Shown piece after piece: positions 1 through 8,243 of a DNA stretch of 64,000 nt (the first letter of the stretch is position 1; each line of letters starts with the position of its first letter). The notes beneath the pieces are model-generated. The model was not told where the DNA came from. It ran no database searches and was given only the letters and a program-made list of their open reading frames with translations. The stretch is from positions 1 to 64,000 of the forward strand of contig JAVJSI010000008.1 in the NCBI GenBank assembly GCA_040219515.1, in the 5' to 3' direction. A program made the position numbers and the translations under genes. This DNA comes from Acidimicrobiales bacterium. Its GTDB lineage: Bacteria; Actinomycetota; Acidimicrobiia; Acidimicrobiales; Aldehydirespiratoraceae.

Positions 1-2
1 CC

Positions 3-143
3 ACCGGCGGCGAAACCAACCCGCACAACGGCGGACCCTTCTGCGGCAAACACAACCGCTGGAAACAGAAACACTTCACCACCCGCCGAGACCCCACCGG
101 CCAATGGCACACCCACCGACCCGACGGAACAGAAATCACCTGA
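3..143 (+). CDS. HNH endonuclease C-terminal fragment (DUF222/13E12-type), cut by window edge
   Basis: Only the last 46 codons are present, reading in frame from base 3 to a TGA at 141-143. The peptide has the pattern GGETNPHNGG-PFC-KHN, resembling the end of an HNH nuclease domain (Gly-Gly, Asn-x-x-Asn-Gly, Cys-x-x-His). It is followed by a short basic tail ending in GTEIT. This arrangement is typical of the 13E12/DUF222 HNH proteins that occur in many scattered copies in actinomycete genomes. Those proteins are predicted DNA nucleases of unclear role, sometimes linked to mobile DNA. The start and the upstream domain lie outside the window, so the intactness of the gene cannot be judged. The family call rests on this short tail alone. 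Confidence 0.6.
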   Translation, partial: TGGETNPHNGGPFCGKHNRWKQKHFTTRRDPTGQWHTHRPDGTEIT

Positions 144-155
144 CCCACGTCTCGG

Positions 156-773
156 TCATCCCAACGACGTGGCGCAGTCCTCGATGTAGCGGCGGAGCAG
201 GTCCTCGTCGCGTGCGTGCCGCCGCGGGGTGGCCGCCATCACTGCGATGCCGATGAGGAGAGGCGCGCACGACTCGTCGCCGGTGATCTGCTCGACCACG
301 GCGCCGAGCACTCCCACTGAGACCATCGCCGCGAAGGGGAAGATCGCGGCGGCCTCCCCCGGGTGGCCGACGAGATAATCGGCCGCAACCCGGAACTTCG
401 CCGCCACTCCCTGCTCGTGACGAGCGGCGTCGGCCATCCCCTCGATACCGATGCGGGCGACCTCGGCCTCGACCTTCGACTTGTCTGGGTAGTAGCGGTA
501 GAGGGTGGCCCGACTCACGCCCGCCTCGGCGGCCAGGCGCTTCATGTCGATCTCCCCGGTGTCGCTAAGCATTCTGGTGCCGCACTCGACGACCGACGGG
601 TAGTGGGCGACATTGCTCGCCGAGACATTGTTCGCCGCCTCGAGGGCGACCGCGATCGGCACACCGTCGTTGAGGTCCTCGACGAAGCGATCGGCGCCGG
701 CGGCGAAGTCGCCACCTGAGAGACCACTGTCCGCGATGTCCGTCACGTGTCTGCCCCGATCTGTGCACCCCAC
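156..773 (-). CDS. TetR/AcrR-family transcriptional regulator
   Basis: A 205-residue predicted DNA-binding repressor. The helix-turn-helix lies around residues 72-105, with the pattern MKRLAAEAGVSRATLYRYYPDK, the classic TetR recognition helix ending in LYRYY. The rest is a helical ligand-binding domain with no recognisable specificity. About 55 residues precede helix 1, longer than usual. The GTG at 773 is the longest choice, and a second GTG at 746 is equally possible. No strong ribosome-binding site decides between them. It is divergent from the DinB-fold gene starting at 861, the most likely nearby target, although no clear operator palindrome was found between them. The ligand is unknown. 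Confidence 0.85.
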   Translation of the reverse strand: MGCTDRGRHVTDIADSGLSGGDFAAGADRFVEDLNDGVPIAVALEAANNVSASNVAHYPSVVECGTRMLSDTGEIDMKRLAAEAGVSRATLYRYYPDKSKVEAEVARIGIEGMADAARHEQGVAAKFRVAADYLVGHPGEAAAIFPFAAMVSVGVLGAVVEQITGDESCAPLLIGIAVMAATPRRHARDEDLLRRYIEDCATSLG

Positions 774-860
774 CCCGGCCGTGCACCCCGGACGCTACAT
801 CGGCCGCTACCGTCGCTGCGAGTGGGCAGAGGGCTCACGACTTCCGACCCGGAGCCGTTG

Positions 861-1592
861 ATGACCGTCGATCTCGAGACCGCCCTCCAGATGATCCGCC
901 GTGACGGCGAGGCGCTCATCGCTGCGGCCGAACGAGCGCCCGACGCGACGGTGCGGGCCTGCCCCGGGTGGACCAACACCGACCTCGCGATCCACACCAC
1001 CGGGGTGCACCGCCGGGTGGCCCACTGGACCGCGAATCGGCTCCAGAAGCCCGAGCGGTGGCCCGACCACGAACCGGCTGACCCGACCGCCCCGTGGGAC
1101 TGGTGTCGCGCCGGCCTCGACCTGGTGCTGGTTGCGCTGGCCGATATCGGTCCCGACGAATCGGTCTGGTCGTGGACCGACCGCCGCAACGGTGGCTTCT
1201 ACCACCGGCGCATGCTCCAGGAGACGGTCGTGCACCGCTGGGACGCCGAGGACGCGGCCGGCATCTCGTCACACATCGACGCCGAGGTGGCCACCGACGG
1301 CGTCAACGAGGTCCTCGACGTCGGCATGCGGTTCCGGGGTGACGGTGGCAGCGTGGAATACCCCGACGGTGATGTCCTGCTCGAGCGGACCGACGGCACC
1401 GATCGCTGGCGCATCCGGGCCATGGACGGCACCCTGCTCGTCGCCCGCAACGGCGACGCCGGCACGGTCGCCGACGCAACCGTGCACGGCCCCGCCGAGG
1501 ACCTGCTCCTCTACCTGTGGGGACGTGGCGGCGGCGCCACGATCAGTGGCAACAAAGAGGTGGCCGAAGCCTGGGCCGCGGTCGCTCCCTGA
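861..1592 (+). CDS. DinB-fold, mycothiol-dependent maleylpyruvate isomerase-family protein
   Basis: A 243-residue cytoplasmic protein. The ATG at 861 is chosen because GGAG lies at 851-854 and the peptide then begins with the usual family N-terminus (MTVDLETAL). The DinB-type N-terminal domain shows the CPGWT...AIHTTGVHR segment and a later ETVVHRWDAEDA segment. These carry the conserved histidines that bind a divalent metal in this family. A smaller C-terminal domain follows and ends in AVAP. Characterised members use mycothiol as cofactor for isomerisation or thiol transfer, but most are of unknown substrate, and that applies here. It is divergent from the TetR-type gene on its left, which may control it. 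Confidence 0.8.
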   Translation: MTVDLETALQMIRRDGEALIAAAERAPDATVRACPGWTNTDLAIHTTGVHRRVAHWTANRLQKPERWPDHEPADPTAPWDWCRAGLDLVLVALADIGPDESVWSWTDRRNGGFYHRRMLQETVVHRWDAEDAAGISSHIDAEVATDGVNEVLDVGMRFRGDGGSVEYPDGDVLLERTDGTDRWRIRAMDGTLLVARNGDAGTVADATVHGPAEDLLLYLWGRGGGATISGNKEVAEAWAAVAP

Positions 1593-1613
1593 CCCGACCT
1601 TGACAGAATGCCG

Positions 1614-1638
1614 ATCTTGCGAGTAATCCTTGCAAGAT
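1614..1638. terminator. Inverted repeat between convergent genes
   Basis: A perfect 7-base inverted repeat (ATCTTGC at 1614-1620, GCAAGAT at 1632-1638) with an 11-base loop lies between the end of the DinB-fold gene and the end of the HTH gene, which converge here. The position suits a bidirectional terminator, but no clear T-run follows on either side, so an operator or processing site is also possible. Confidence 0.4.
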
Positions 1639-1651
1639 GTTATTGCACCAG

Positions 1652-1939
1652 TCAGTCGTCGCTCGACCCGGCGGTCTCCGGATACAAATGGCTCATCGAG
1701 CCGGGTTCGACGCGGCAGCTCTCGATGTAGGTGTCGACATCGGCCTTCTTGAGCCGAATCACCCGACCGAACTTGAACGCCGGCAACTGCCCCTCGTTGA
1801 TGAAGCGATAGAGCGTGCGCTGGGTGACCCCCACCCGTTCGGCGGCGGCGAGGGTCGAGAGCCATTCGATCTCACGGTCGGCCGACTCGTCCTCGGTCGA
1901 GTCGCCGGTGGAGCCGTCTGATGAGGAAGCGGGAGCCAT
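1652..1939 (-). CDS. Small helix-turn-helix DNA-binding protein, AlpA/BldC/excisionase type
   Basis: A 95-residue protein. The ATG at 1939 is favoured because GAAGG lies just upstream and the longer reading frame adds low-complexity sequence. The first 25 residues are acidic and Ser/Thr-rich. A MerR-like winged helix follows, with AAAERVGVTQRTLYRFINE, then LPAFKFGRVIRLKKADVDTYI. This is the pattern of excisionase-family and BldC-like DNA-binding domains. It is transcribed away from the Tad pilus locus, with only 76 bases between the two starts. That geometry makes it a candidate regulator of the pilus genes, but this is inference from position. It lacks an adjacent integrase, so a prophage excisionase role is unlikely. 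Confidence 0.8.
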   Translation of the reverse strand: MAPASSSDGSTGDSTEDESADREIEWLSTLAAAERVGVTQRTLYRFINEGQLPAFKFGRVIRLKKADVDTYIESCRVEPGSMSHLYPETAGSSDD

Positions 1940-2015
1940 TCGCCGACCTTCGCACACTTTCGCCCACTTTGCGAGTGTTCGGTGATGACTCACCCCGGCC
2001 AGTGGGCACGGCGAC

Positions 2016-2732
2016 GTGACCGCGCCCGACACTGACGAGACCCCGGAGGCACCCCGACGATCCTTCGGGCCCCGACGGGGGCTGCCCAACAGCCGCGCCC
2101 TGGTCGGCGCATTGCTGGTCACCGTTGCGGCCGTGGGCACGTTCGTCGTGGCCAGCGGTGCTGACGACAGGCCCTCCACCAGCTACCTCGTGCTGACCCG
2201 CGATGTCGACGCCGGCGCGACCGTGTCCGTCGACGACGTCGTCGCCGTCCCCATGGATCTCGCGCCGGAGGTCTCGGCAACCGTGCTCAGATCCACCACG
2301 GGGCTCGACGGTGCCACCGTCCTGACACCGCTGCGGGCCGGCTCGCTCGTCGACGAGCGCGACCTCCGAGCCGCACCATCGGTCGACGGCGTGCCGGTCA
2401 CCTCGGTGCACGAGCTGACGTTCCCGGTGCCGGTCGATCGGGCCCCCGACCAGTTGATGCAGGGCGACCGGGTCACCATTCTCGCCTACTCGAGCACCGA
2501 CGCCGCACTGCACACCGCACTGGAACACGCCGTGGTGCTCTCCTACCAGGTCGCCGCCGCCGACTTCGGGGCATCCGACTCGGCCCGGCTGACCGTTGCC
2601 CTCACATCGGCCGACGACGTCGCCACGGCCACCCTGCTCTCCTACGAGTCACTCACCGTCGTGCTCACCAGTCGGGTCATCGACGACGACTACCCGGCGA
2701 TCCTGCGCCAGGACCCCGAGGACGCGACATGA
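2016..2732 (+). CDS. cpaB: CpaB/RcpC-like SAF-domain Flp pilus assembly protein
   Basis: A 238-residue protein starting with GTG. A cytoplasmic N-terminus of about 28 residues precedes one membrane helix near residues 29-47. It continues as an extracytoplasmic SAF-like domain: the YLVLTRDVDAGATVSVDDVVAV segment is the typical SAF opening, and TPLRAGSLVDERDL is the second conserved patch. CpaB/RcpC proteins sit in the envelope and help assemble or stabilise the Flp pilus channel. As expected for a cell without a classical outer-membrane secretin, no RcpA gene follows. The gene opens the Tad operon, and its last codons overlap the next start (ATGA). The family assignment rests on the SAF pattern and the locus. 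Confidence 0.82.
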   Translation: MTAPDTDETPEAPRRSFGPRRGLPNSRALVGALLVTVAAVGTFVVASGADDRPSTSYLVLTRDVDAGATVSVDDVVAVPMDLAPEVSATVLRSTTGLDGATVLTPLRAGSLVDERDLRAAPSVDGVPVTSVHELTFPVPVDRAPDQLMQGDRVTILAYSSTDAALHTALEHAVVLSYQVAAADFGASDSARLTVALTSADDVATATLLSYESLTVVLTSRVIDDDYPAILRQDPEDAT

Positions 2733-4027
2733 ACGGCGACCGCTGGATCGTGCTGGGACTCGCCCACCCCAGGGCCGCATGGTTCCGGGATCTCGCCCGC
2801 TGGTCGAGCACGGCAGTGGTGCCCGTCGACTTCGTGAAGTGCGCGTCACCCAACGAGGTCCGGGCCCGCATCCGCGGCGGTCGGGCCTACTCGGCACTGC
2901 TCGTCGGCGGCGACGTCAGCGGACTCGACCGCGACCTCGTCGAGACGGTCCGCAGTGCCGGCGCCGCCGTCATTGCGGTCGATCCCACCGTGCCCCGGGG
3001 CTGGACCGAGCTGGGCGTGGCGGCAGTGCTGCCGGCCGCCTTCGGCCGCGACGATCTGCTCACGGTCCTGGCCGACCACGCCGTGCCGATCTCCGCCGTT
3101 GCGTCGCTCCCCCACCCCGAGCCCGTCGATGAACCGTCGTGGCGGGGACGACTGATCGCCGTCGTCGGATCCGGCGGCGTCGGCGCGTCGATCACCGCGA
3201 TGTCGATCGCCCAGGCCTTCGGCGCCGAACCCAGCAACCATGCGATGGTCGTGCTGGCCGACCTGGCGCTGCACGCCGAGCAGGGGATGTTGCACGACGC
3301 TCGAGAGCTCAGTCCCGGCATCCAGGAGCTCACCGAGGCCCACCGCGCGGCTCGGCCGCCCATCGACGTGGTGCGATCGCTCACCTTCGAGGTCGAGGAC
3401 CGGGGGTACCACCTGATGCTCGGACTCCGACGGCATCGCGACTGGACGGCGATCAGGCCCCGGGCCTTCGACGCGGCACTCGACGGGCTTCTGCGGTCCT
3501 ACCGGATCGTCGTTGCCGACGTCGACGCCGACACCGAGGGCGAACACACGACCGGCTCGATCGACGTGGAAGACCGCAACACCATGGCTCGGTCGTCGAT
3601 CACCCGGGCCGACCTCGTGGTCGCGGTCGGCAATCCCTCCACCAAGGGACTCCACTCCCTGGCTCGACTCGTCCGGTCAACACGCGACCACGGCGTCGAC
3701 CCAGCTCGCATCGTGCCGCTCTGCGCACGGGCGGCCAAGGGCGCTCGGCGGCGGGCCGAGGCGGTCAGGGCCCTCGCCGCGCTTCTGTCCGGCGACGCCG
3801 ACCCGGTGGGCAATCCGGTCTTCACGGCCGAGCGGGGCGACCTCGAAGACGCGCTTCGCGACGGCTTCCGCCTACCGCCCCAGGTCGGTCGACCGATCCA
3901 CCGGGAGCTGACCCGGCGGCTCGAAAGCCTTTCACCCCGCAGGTTCGCACCCGACCCGTCCCTCGACGGCTCGCCGGTCCCGGTCGTCCCGGGTTCGCTC
4001 GGTGCGTGGGCCGAGGAGGCTGGATGA
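2729..4027 (+). CDS. tadZ: TadZ/CpaE-like MinD/ParA-family ATPase of the pilus locus
   Basis: A 432-residue protein. Residues 1-135 resemble a degenerate receiver-like domain, as in CpaE/TadZ. The P-loop near residue 147 reads GSGGVGASIT, so the lysine of the usual GKT Walker A motif is replaced and the signature lysine of ParA proteins is also missing. TadZ family members commonly carry such atypical P-loops; they bind nucleotide weakly and act as polar localisation factors for the Tad machine. A Walker-B-like strand (RIVVADVDAD) lies near residue 260. The gene overlaps cpaB by 4 bases and the ATPase gene by 4 bases, so the three are probably translationally coupled. Confidence 0.82.
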   Translation: MNGDRWIVLGLAHPRAAWFRDLARWSSTAVVPVDFVKCASPNEVRARIRGGRAYSALLVGGDVSGLDRDLVETVRSAGAAVIAVDPTVPRGWTELGVAAVLPAAFGRDDLLTVLADHAVPISAVASLPHPEPVDEPSWRGRLIAVVGSGGVGASITAMSIAQAFGAEPSNHAMVVLADLALHAEQGMLHDARELSPGIQELTEAHRAARPPIDVVRSLTFEVEDRGYHLMLGLRRHRDWTAIRPRAFDAALDGLLRSYRIVVADVDADTEGEHTTGSIDVEDRNTMARSSITRADLVVAVGNPSTKGLHSLARLVRSTRDHGVDPARIVPLCARAAKGARRRAEAVRALAALLSGDADPVGNPVFTAERGDLEDALRDGFRLPPQVGRPIHRELTRRLESLSPRRFAPDPSLDGSPVPVVPGSLGAWAEEAG

Positions 4028-5292
4028 GCATCGCCGGTGACGCCAACCCTCTCCTGGCCGTCGAGCGACGGGTCCAGGACCGGGCCAAGGACGAGGCCAT
4101 CGACCTCGACGCCGAACGCTCGACCGACGCGCTGGCCGCGATCATCGCCGATGAGGTCGAGACATGGAACGACGATCACCGTCGCGGACTACGGCCCTAC
4201 CCGCTGCACGACGCCGACCTGGTCGTCGAGCGAGCGCTGCGCAACCTCGTCGGCTACGGACCCCTGGCCCCATTGCTTCTCGACGACGACGTGTGGGAAA
4301 TCATGGTGAACGCGCCCGACAGCATCTTCGTCAAACGCCATCGAGGGCCCTCCGGCTATCACGACGAGGTGTTCCACGACGACGACCACGTCGTGCGGGT
4401 GCTCACCAAGATCCTCGACGACGCCGCACAGGCGCATCGCACGCTCGACCCCAGCCAAGGACTCCAGGACGCTCAACTCGATACCGGGGCCCGGCTTCAC
4501 ATCGTCCACAGTGACGTGTCACGCGGCGGCCACGTGATGGTCAACATCCGCAAATTCACCGGCGTGGACATCCGCAGTCTCGACGAGCTCGTCGCGCGAG
4601 CGATGCTCACCCACGAGGCGGCGGCGTTTCTGAGGCGCTGCGTCGAGGCCCGCCAGACCATCGTCGTTGCAGGCGCTCCCGGCGCGGGCAAGACCACGAT
4701 GCTCAGCTGTTGTGCGGCGGAGCTGGATCCGTCGCTGCGCGTCGTGATCGCCGAGGAGGTCTTCGAGGCCGACGTTCCGCTCCCCAACGTCGCGAGCATG
4801 CAGACCCGGCCCGGCCGACCCGACCGACCCGAGATCGACCTCCGTCGACTCGTCTCCGGTTTTCTGCGAATGGCGCCGGATGTCGCGATCGTGGGCGAGG
4901 TTCGCGACCGCGAGGCCCTCCCGCTGCTGCTCACCCTCTCGTCGGGCGTCAAGGGCTTCACCACGATCCATGCCGGTTCGGCACGCCAGGCGCTGAGTCG
5001 GCTGAGGTTCATCTGCCAACTTGCCGACACGAGCAACGAGCTCCCCATGTCCGCGCTCAACAACCTCGTGTCGGAAGCGATCGATGTGGTCGTGCACTGC
5101 GTTCGCACGGCCGATGGGCCTCGGGTTTCGTCGATCATCGCGGTCGAGGATCTCGCCGCCGCAGCCGACGGAAACCAGTTCACCACCACCGAGCTCTTTC
5201 GCCGCGAGCCCGGTGGTTCGTTGCAGCGAACCGAGAACCGACCCGTTCGACTCCATCACGCGTTCGCCGCCGCAGGACTCGACGGCCCATGA
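4024..5292 (+). CDS. tadA: TadA/CpaF secretion ATPase driving the Tad pilus
   Basis: A 422-residue cytoplasmic hexameric ATPase of the type II/IV secretion family. The start is the ATG overlapping the previous stop; the longer open frame upstream is an out-of-frame shadow of tadZ. The N-terminal domain contains NLVGYGPLAPLL and WEIMVNAPD, typical of CpaF. Walker A is GAPGAGKT at about residues 217-224. The Asp box and Walker B region follow (RLVSGFLRMAPD, IVGEVRD), then the His box (GFTTIHAGSARQAL). All catalytic elements look intact, so this should be an active motor. It is coupled by ATGA overlaps to tadZ upstream and tadB downstream. Confidence 0.93.
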   Translation: MSIAGDANPLLAVERRVQDRAKDEAIDLDAERSTDALAAIIADEVETWNDDHRRGLRPYPLHDADLVVERALRNLVGYGPLAPLLLDDDVWEIMVNAPDSIFVKRHRGPSGYHDEVFHDDDHVVRVLTKILDDAAQAHRTLDPSQGLQDAQLDTGARLHIVHSDVSRGGHVMVNIRKFTGVDIRSLDELVARAMLTHEAAAFLRRCVEARQTIVVAGAPGAGKTTMLSCCAAELDPSLRVVIAEEVFEADVPLPNVASMQTRPGRPDRPEIDLRRLVSGFLRMAPDVAIVGEVRDREALPLLLTLSSGVKGFTTIHAGSARQALSRLRFICQLADTSNELPMSALNNLVSEAIDVVVHCVRTADGPRVSSIIAVEDLAAAADGNQFTTTELFRREPGGSLQRTENRPVRLHHAFAAAGLDGP

Positions 5293-6176
5293 TCACGCTC
5301 GGCGTCGCCGCTCTCTCCGCGCTCGGTACGGGCCTCCTCTACTCCGCGCTCGCACTCGATCATCGAGGTTGGGGCATCGGCGTCCGGGTGAGCGGATCGA
5401 CACGATCTCGTCGAGTCGACGTCGACGCCTGGCTCCATCAAGCGGGTCTCGACGAGGTCGATCGTCGAGCATTCCTCGGCGTGGTCGCCGCTCTCGGTGT
5501 GCTGTGCGCGCTCGTCGGCTACGTCGCGTTCGGCGGCGTCGCGCCCGCCCTCAGTATCGGGATCTTCGGCGGTTCGTTCCCGGTCGCCTCCTATCGCAAC
5601 CGACGTCTTGCCGGTCGGCGCCGAGCGCAGGAGGCGTGGCCGCGCATGATCGAGGAGGTGCGGGTCCAGACCGCCTCCCTCGGGCGGTCCATCCCACAAG
5701 CCCTGTTCGAGGTCGGCGCCCGGGGGCCTGCGGAGCTTCGGCCCGTCTTCGCCGCTGCCCAGCGCGAATGGCTGCTCACGACCGACCTGAGTGCCACCTT
5801 CACCGTACTCAAGGACCGCCTCGCCGATCCGACCGCCGACATGACCTGCGAGACGCTGCTCCTCGCCCACGAGCTCGGGGGAACCGATCTCGATCGACGG
5901 TTGGAGGCGCTGGCCGAGGACCGCCGAGCGGACGTGCAGGGACGCAAGGACGCCCAGAGCCGCCAAGCCGGGGCAAGGTTCGCCAGAGTCTTCGTGCTCC
6001 TCGTTCCCGCCGGTATGGCCGCAGCCGGCGCGTCGATCGGCAACGGTCGCGAGGCATATCGGTCGGCCACCGGGCAGGCCATCGTGATGTTCGCGATCGC
6101 CCTCGTCATGCTCTGCTGGTTCTGGGCCGGCCGCGTGATGCGGCTCCCCGAACCCCAGCGGGTGTTCAGGAGCTGA
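5289..6176 (+). CDS. tadB: TadB, inner-membrane platform protein of the Tad pilus
   Basis: A 295-residue membrane protein with a T2SSF-like cytoplasmic domain. Membrane helices are visible near residues 4-20 and 62-98 and at the C-terminus (two hydrophobic stretches between about 238 and 285). The central cytoplasmic part contains EAWPRMIEEVRVQTASLGRSIPQALFEV, the conserved entry into the T2SSF fold, with ELGGTDLDRRLEALAEDRR near its end. TadB pairs with TadC to form the platform on which the TadA ATPase acts. The ATG overlaps the tadA stop, and tadC begins one base after the stop. Confidence 0.85.
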   Translation: MITLGVAALSALGTGLLYSALALDHRGWGIGVRVSGSTRSRRVDVDAWLHQAGLDEVDRRAFLGVVAALGVLCALVGYVAFGGVAPALSIGIFGGSFPVASYRNRRLAGRRRAQEAWPRMIEEVRVQTASLGRSIPQALFEVGARGPAELRPVFAAAQREWLLTTDLSATFTVLKDRLADPTADMTCETLLLAHELGGTDLDRRLEALAEDRRADVQGRKDAQSRQAGARFARVFVLLVPAGMAAAGASIGNGREAYRSATGQAIVMFAIALVMLCWFWAGRVMRLPEPQRVFRS

Positions 6177-6177
6177 G

Positions 6178-7083
6178 ATGACGCGAACACTCGTCGCCGC
6201 CGGACTGATGATCTTCACCGGGTCGGCCCTCCTCCTCTCGGAACTACGGTGGTTTCGCCGTCCGAGCATGGGCGATCGACTGCTTCCCTACGCGCCGGGC
6301 GCAGTGCGGTCGACCACTGCGGGTGTGTTGTCGGTGGCCTCGTTCCGCGAGGTCGTCGCTCCCCTGGCCCGCCTGACCGGTGAACGGATTGCCCGCCTCT
6401 TCGGCGTGAGCGAGGAGCTGACCGTTCGGCTTCGGAGGATCCACTCCCCCCTCGACGCCACGAGCTTTCGTGTCCGCCAGTTGGCCTGGGCCGGTGCCGC
6501 CGTGGCCGGAGGCACTGCGATCGCCGTCGCGCTGACGCTGTCCGCACCGCTGGCGATGCTGCTGGTGTTCGGGTCGCCGCTGCTCGCATTCCTCCTGCTC
6601 GAGCAACAGGTCGCCGAGGCGTCTCGCGCCTGGCAGGAGCGACTGCTCCTCGAGCTCCCAGTCGTCGCTGAACAACTGGCGATGCTGACCTCGGCCGGGT
6701 GGTCTCTGGGGGCAGCCCTGCACCGGATCTCGGCGCGCGGCAGCGGCAACTGCTCGGCCGACCTGCGACGGGTCGCCCAGCGCATGCAGCAGGGCCTGAG
6801 CGAACAGGCAGCCCTACGCGAGTGGGGCGAGCTGGCCGACGTCGATGCGCTGGACCGCCTGATCTCGGTGTTGGCGATGAATCGGGAGACCGCCGATCTC
6901 AGTCGGCTGATCAGCGACGAGGCCCGCTCGATGCGCCAGGAGTCGCAGCGCAACCTCATCGAAACGATCGAGCGGCGCAATCAACAGGTCTGGGTCCCGG
7001 TGACTGTCGCGGCGCTGATCCCCGGAGTTGTGCTCATGGCGGTGCCGTTTCTCGACGCGCTGAGCCTGTTCGGATCGCCGTAG
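6178..7083 (+). CDS. tadC: TadC, second inner-membrane platform protein
   Basis: A 301-residue T2SSF-domain membrane protein. An N-terminal helix (residues 4-22), a pair of central helices around residues 100-141, and a C-terminal helix ending in VVLMAVPFLDAL frame a cytoplasmic domain. That domain has LELPVVAEQLAMLTSAGWSL and ISVLAMNRETADLSRLISDEARSMR, the typical TadC signature, with a RRNQQV motif before the last helix. It should partner TadB. Its ATG is one base past the tadB stop. About 75 non-coding bases separate it from the pilin-like gene, the only real gap in the locus, and allow separate expression of the pilin. Confidence 0.85.
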   Translation: MTRTLVAAGLMIFTGSALLLSELRWFRRPSMGDRLLPYAPGAVRSTTAGVLSVASFREVVAPLARLTGERIARLFGVSEELTVRLRRIHSPLDATSFRVRQLAWAGAAVAGGTAIAVALTLSAPLAMLLVFGSPLLAFLLLEQQVAEASRAWQERLLLELPVVAEQLAMLTSAGWSLGAALHRISARGSGNCSADLRRVAQRMQQGLSEQAALREWGELADVDALDRLISVLAMNRETADLSRLISDEARSMRQESQRNLIETIERRNQQVWVPVTVAALIPGVVLMAVPFLDALSLFGSP

Positions 7084-7159
7084 TGGGCACCACCACCCAG
7101 AACGAAGTCGCACGAGATTCATCAACCGACAACCGACAAGCAAGAGGGAGCACCTGAAG

Positions 7160-7369
7160 ATGAACCGACACACGAACGCCCGGACCGCCGATCGTTCCGC
7201 CACCCGGCTCACCGACGACCGTGGGGAGGGAGTGATCAGCACCGCGATCGCCGTCCTCATCGTCGCGTTCATCGGCGCGGCCATGTGGGTTGCCTTCAAC
7301 GGCATCTGGACCGATGCCGAGGCCAACATCGAGCGCGAGGTCGGCAACATCGGTGCCAGCGCGCCGTGA
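7160..7369 (+). CDS. Small Flp-pilin-like single-helix protein of the Tad locus
   Basis: A 69-residue peptide preceded by a strong GAGGGAG ribosome-binding site at 7144-7150. A charged leader of about 22 residues ends in DDRGEG. It is followed by one long hydrophobic helix (ISTAIAVLIVAFIGAAMW) and a short acidic tail. That is the layout of a Flp pilin: leader, cleavage glycine, membrane or polymer helix. However, the canonical glutamate-tyrosine at +5/+6 after the cleavage glycine is absent. It lies where flp genes usually sit, directly before tadE genes, and its good ribosome site and preceding gap fit a highly made subunit. I infer it is the pilus subunit. Cleavage by a prepilin peptidase is unproven, and no such peptidase is in the window. 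Confidence 0.7.
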   Translation: MNRHTNARTADRSATRLTDDRGEGVISTAIAVLIVAFIGAAMWVAFNGIWTDAEANIEREVGNIGASAP

Positions 7370-7782
7370 GCCCGGCGGTCGTCGCCCGGGGCGACCGAGG
7401 CGTCGGCACCATCGGCACCGCCGCCGCGTTCGTGGTCTTTCTGCTGTTGATGTTTACCGCCGTGCAGGTGCTGTTCAACCTCTACGCGACATCGATGGTC
7501 ACCGCAGCGGCGCACGACGCGGCCCGCGAGGTCGCGTCCTTCGATTCGGCGAGCGACCGATGCGGCGCCGCGATCGACGCCGAGGCCGCGTTCCGGGATC
7601 ATCTCGGCGCCTACGCCGAAACGGGGCGGGCGCGACTCGAGTGGACCTGCGCGTCGGCCGATGTGGTGCGTGTACGTGTGGTGGCGACTCATCCCTCGAT
7701 CCTTCCCGCGCGCTTGGGAGGTCTGCTGTCACTCTCCGAGCTCGACCGCACGATCGAGGTGCGGGTAGAGGACGACCGGTGA
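7366..7782 (+). CDS. TadE-like pseudopilin
   Basis: A 138-residue protein starting with a GTG that overlaps the pilin stop (GTGA). A short leader with GDRGVG precedes a membrane helix (AAAFVVFLLLMFTAVQVLFNLYA), then SMVTAAAHDAAREVASF, the conserved helix of the TadE family. The remainder is a small extracytoplasmic domain with two cysteines (near residues 65 and 89) that could form a disulfide. TadE-type proteins are processed like pilins and are thought to act as minor subunits or assembly factors. The longer open frame starting at 7285 is a shadow of the pilin gene and is not used. Confidence 0.8.
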   Translation: MSPAVVARGDRGVGTIGTAAAFVVFLLLMFTAVQVLFNLYATSMVTAAAHDAAREVASFDSASDRCGAAIDAEAAFRDHLGAYAETGRARLEWTCASADVVRVRVVATHPSILPARLGGLLSLSELDRTIEVRVEDDR

Positions 7783-8243
7783 CCCTGCCGAACAACCAGA
7801 GGTGCCGAGGCGATCGCGGGCAGGTCGGCGGTATGGAGGTGCTGCCCTTCGGATTCCTCGTGTTCGTGAGTCTCACGCTGCTACTGGTCAACGTGTGGGG
7901 CGTGATCGACGCGAAGTTCGCCGTCACCACAGCCGCACGAGAAGCCACCCGAGCTTTCGTCGAGTCGACGACCGAGACCGAGGCCACCCGCACGGCCACA
8001 CAGCGGGCCCGGGAAACCCTCGACGCCTACGGGCGGGGCGACGATCGAGCAACCGTCCACTCCCCCGTTCTCGCCGACTCCTTCGGGCGGTGCGCCCGCG
8101 TCACGGTGCGGGTGACCTATGACGTGCCGGCGATCGCCATCCCGTTCCTGGGTGGCTTCGGGTCCGCTACGACCGTCGAGTCGAGCCACACCGAAGTGGT
8201 CGACCCCTTTCGCAACGGCCTCGACGGTGTGGCGCAGTGCTGA
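7779..8243 (+). CDS. Second TadE-like pseudopilin
   Basis: A 154-residue protein with a GTG start overlapping the previous stop. The leader GDRGQVGGME precedes a hydrophobic helix (VLPFGFLVFVSLTLLLVNVWGVID), followed by KFAVTTAAREATRAFV, the TadE-type amphipathic helix. The C-terminal domain has two cysteines, near residue 105 and at the very end (VAQC), and ends in a strand-rich segment. It probably forms heteromers with the neighbouring TadE-like and TadG-like proteins. No start codon nearer the helix is attractive. Its stop is overlapped by the next gene's GTG. Confidence 0.78.
   Translation: MTLPNNQRCRGDRGQVGGMEVLPFGFLVFVSLTLLLVNVWGVIDAKFAVTTAAREATRAFVESTTETEATRTATQRARETLDAYGRGDDRATVHSPVLADSFGRCARVTVRVTYDVPAIAIPFLGGFGSATTVESSHTEVVDPFRNGLDGVAQC

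Noticed and set aside
3139-4023. Long N-terminal extension of the TadA reading frame
   Set aside because: It overlaps tadZ out of frame, is Arg/Pro-rich and without family similarity; the ATGA overlap at 4024 gives the normal CpaF start.
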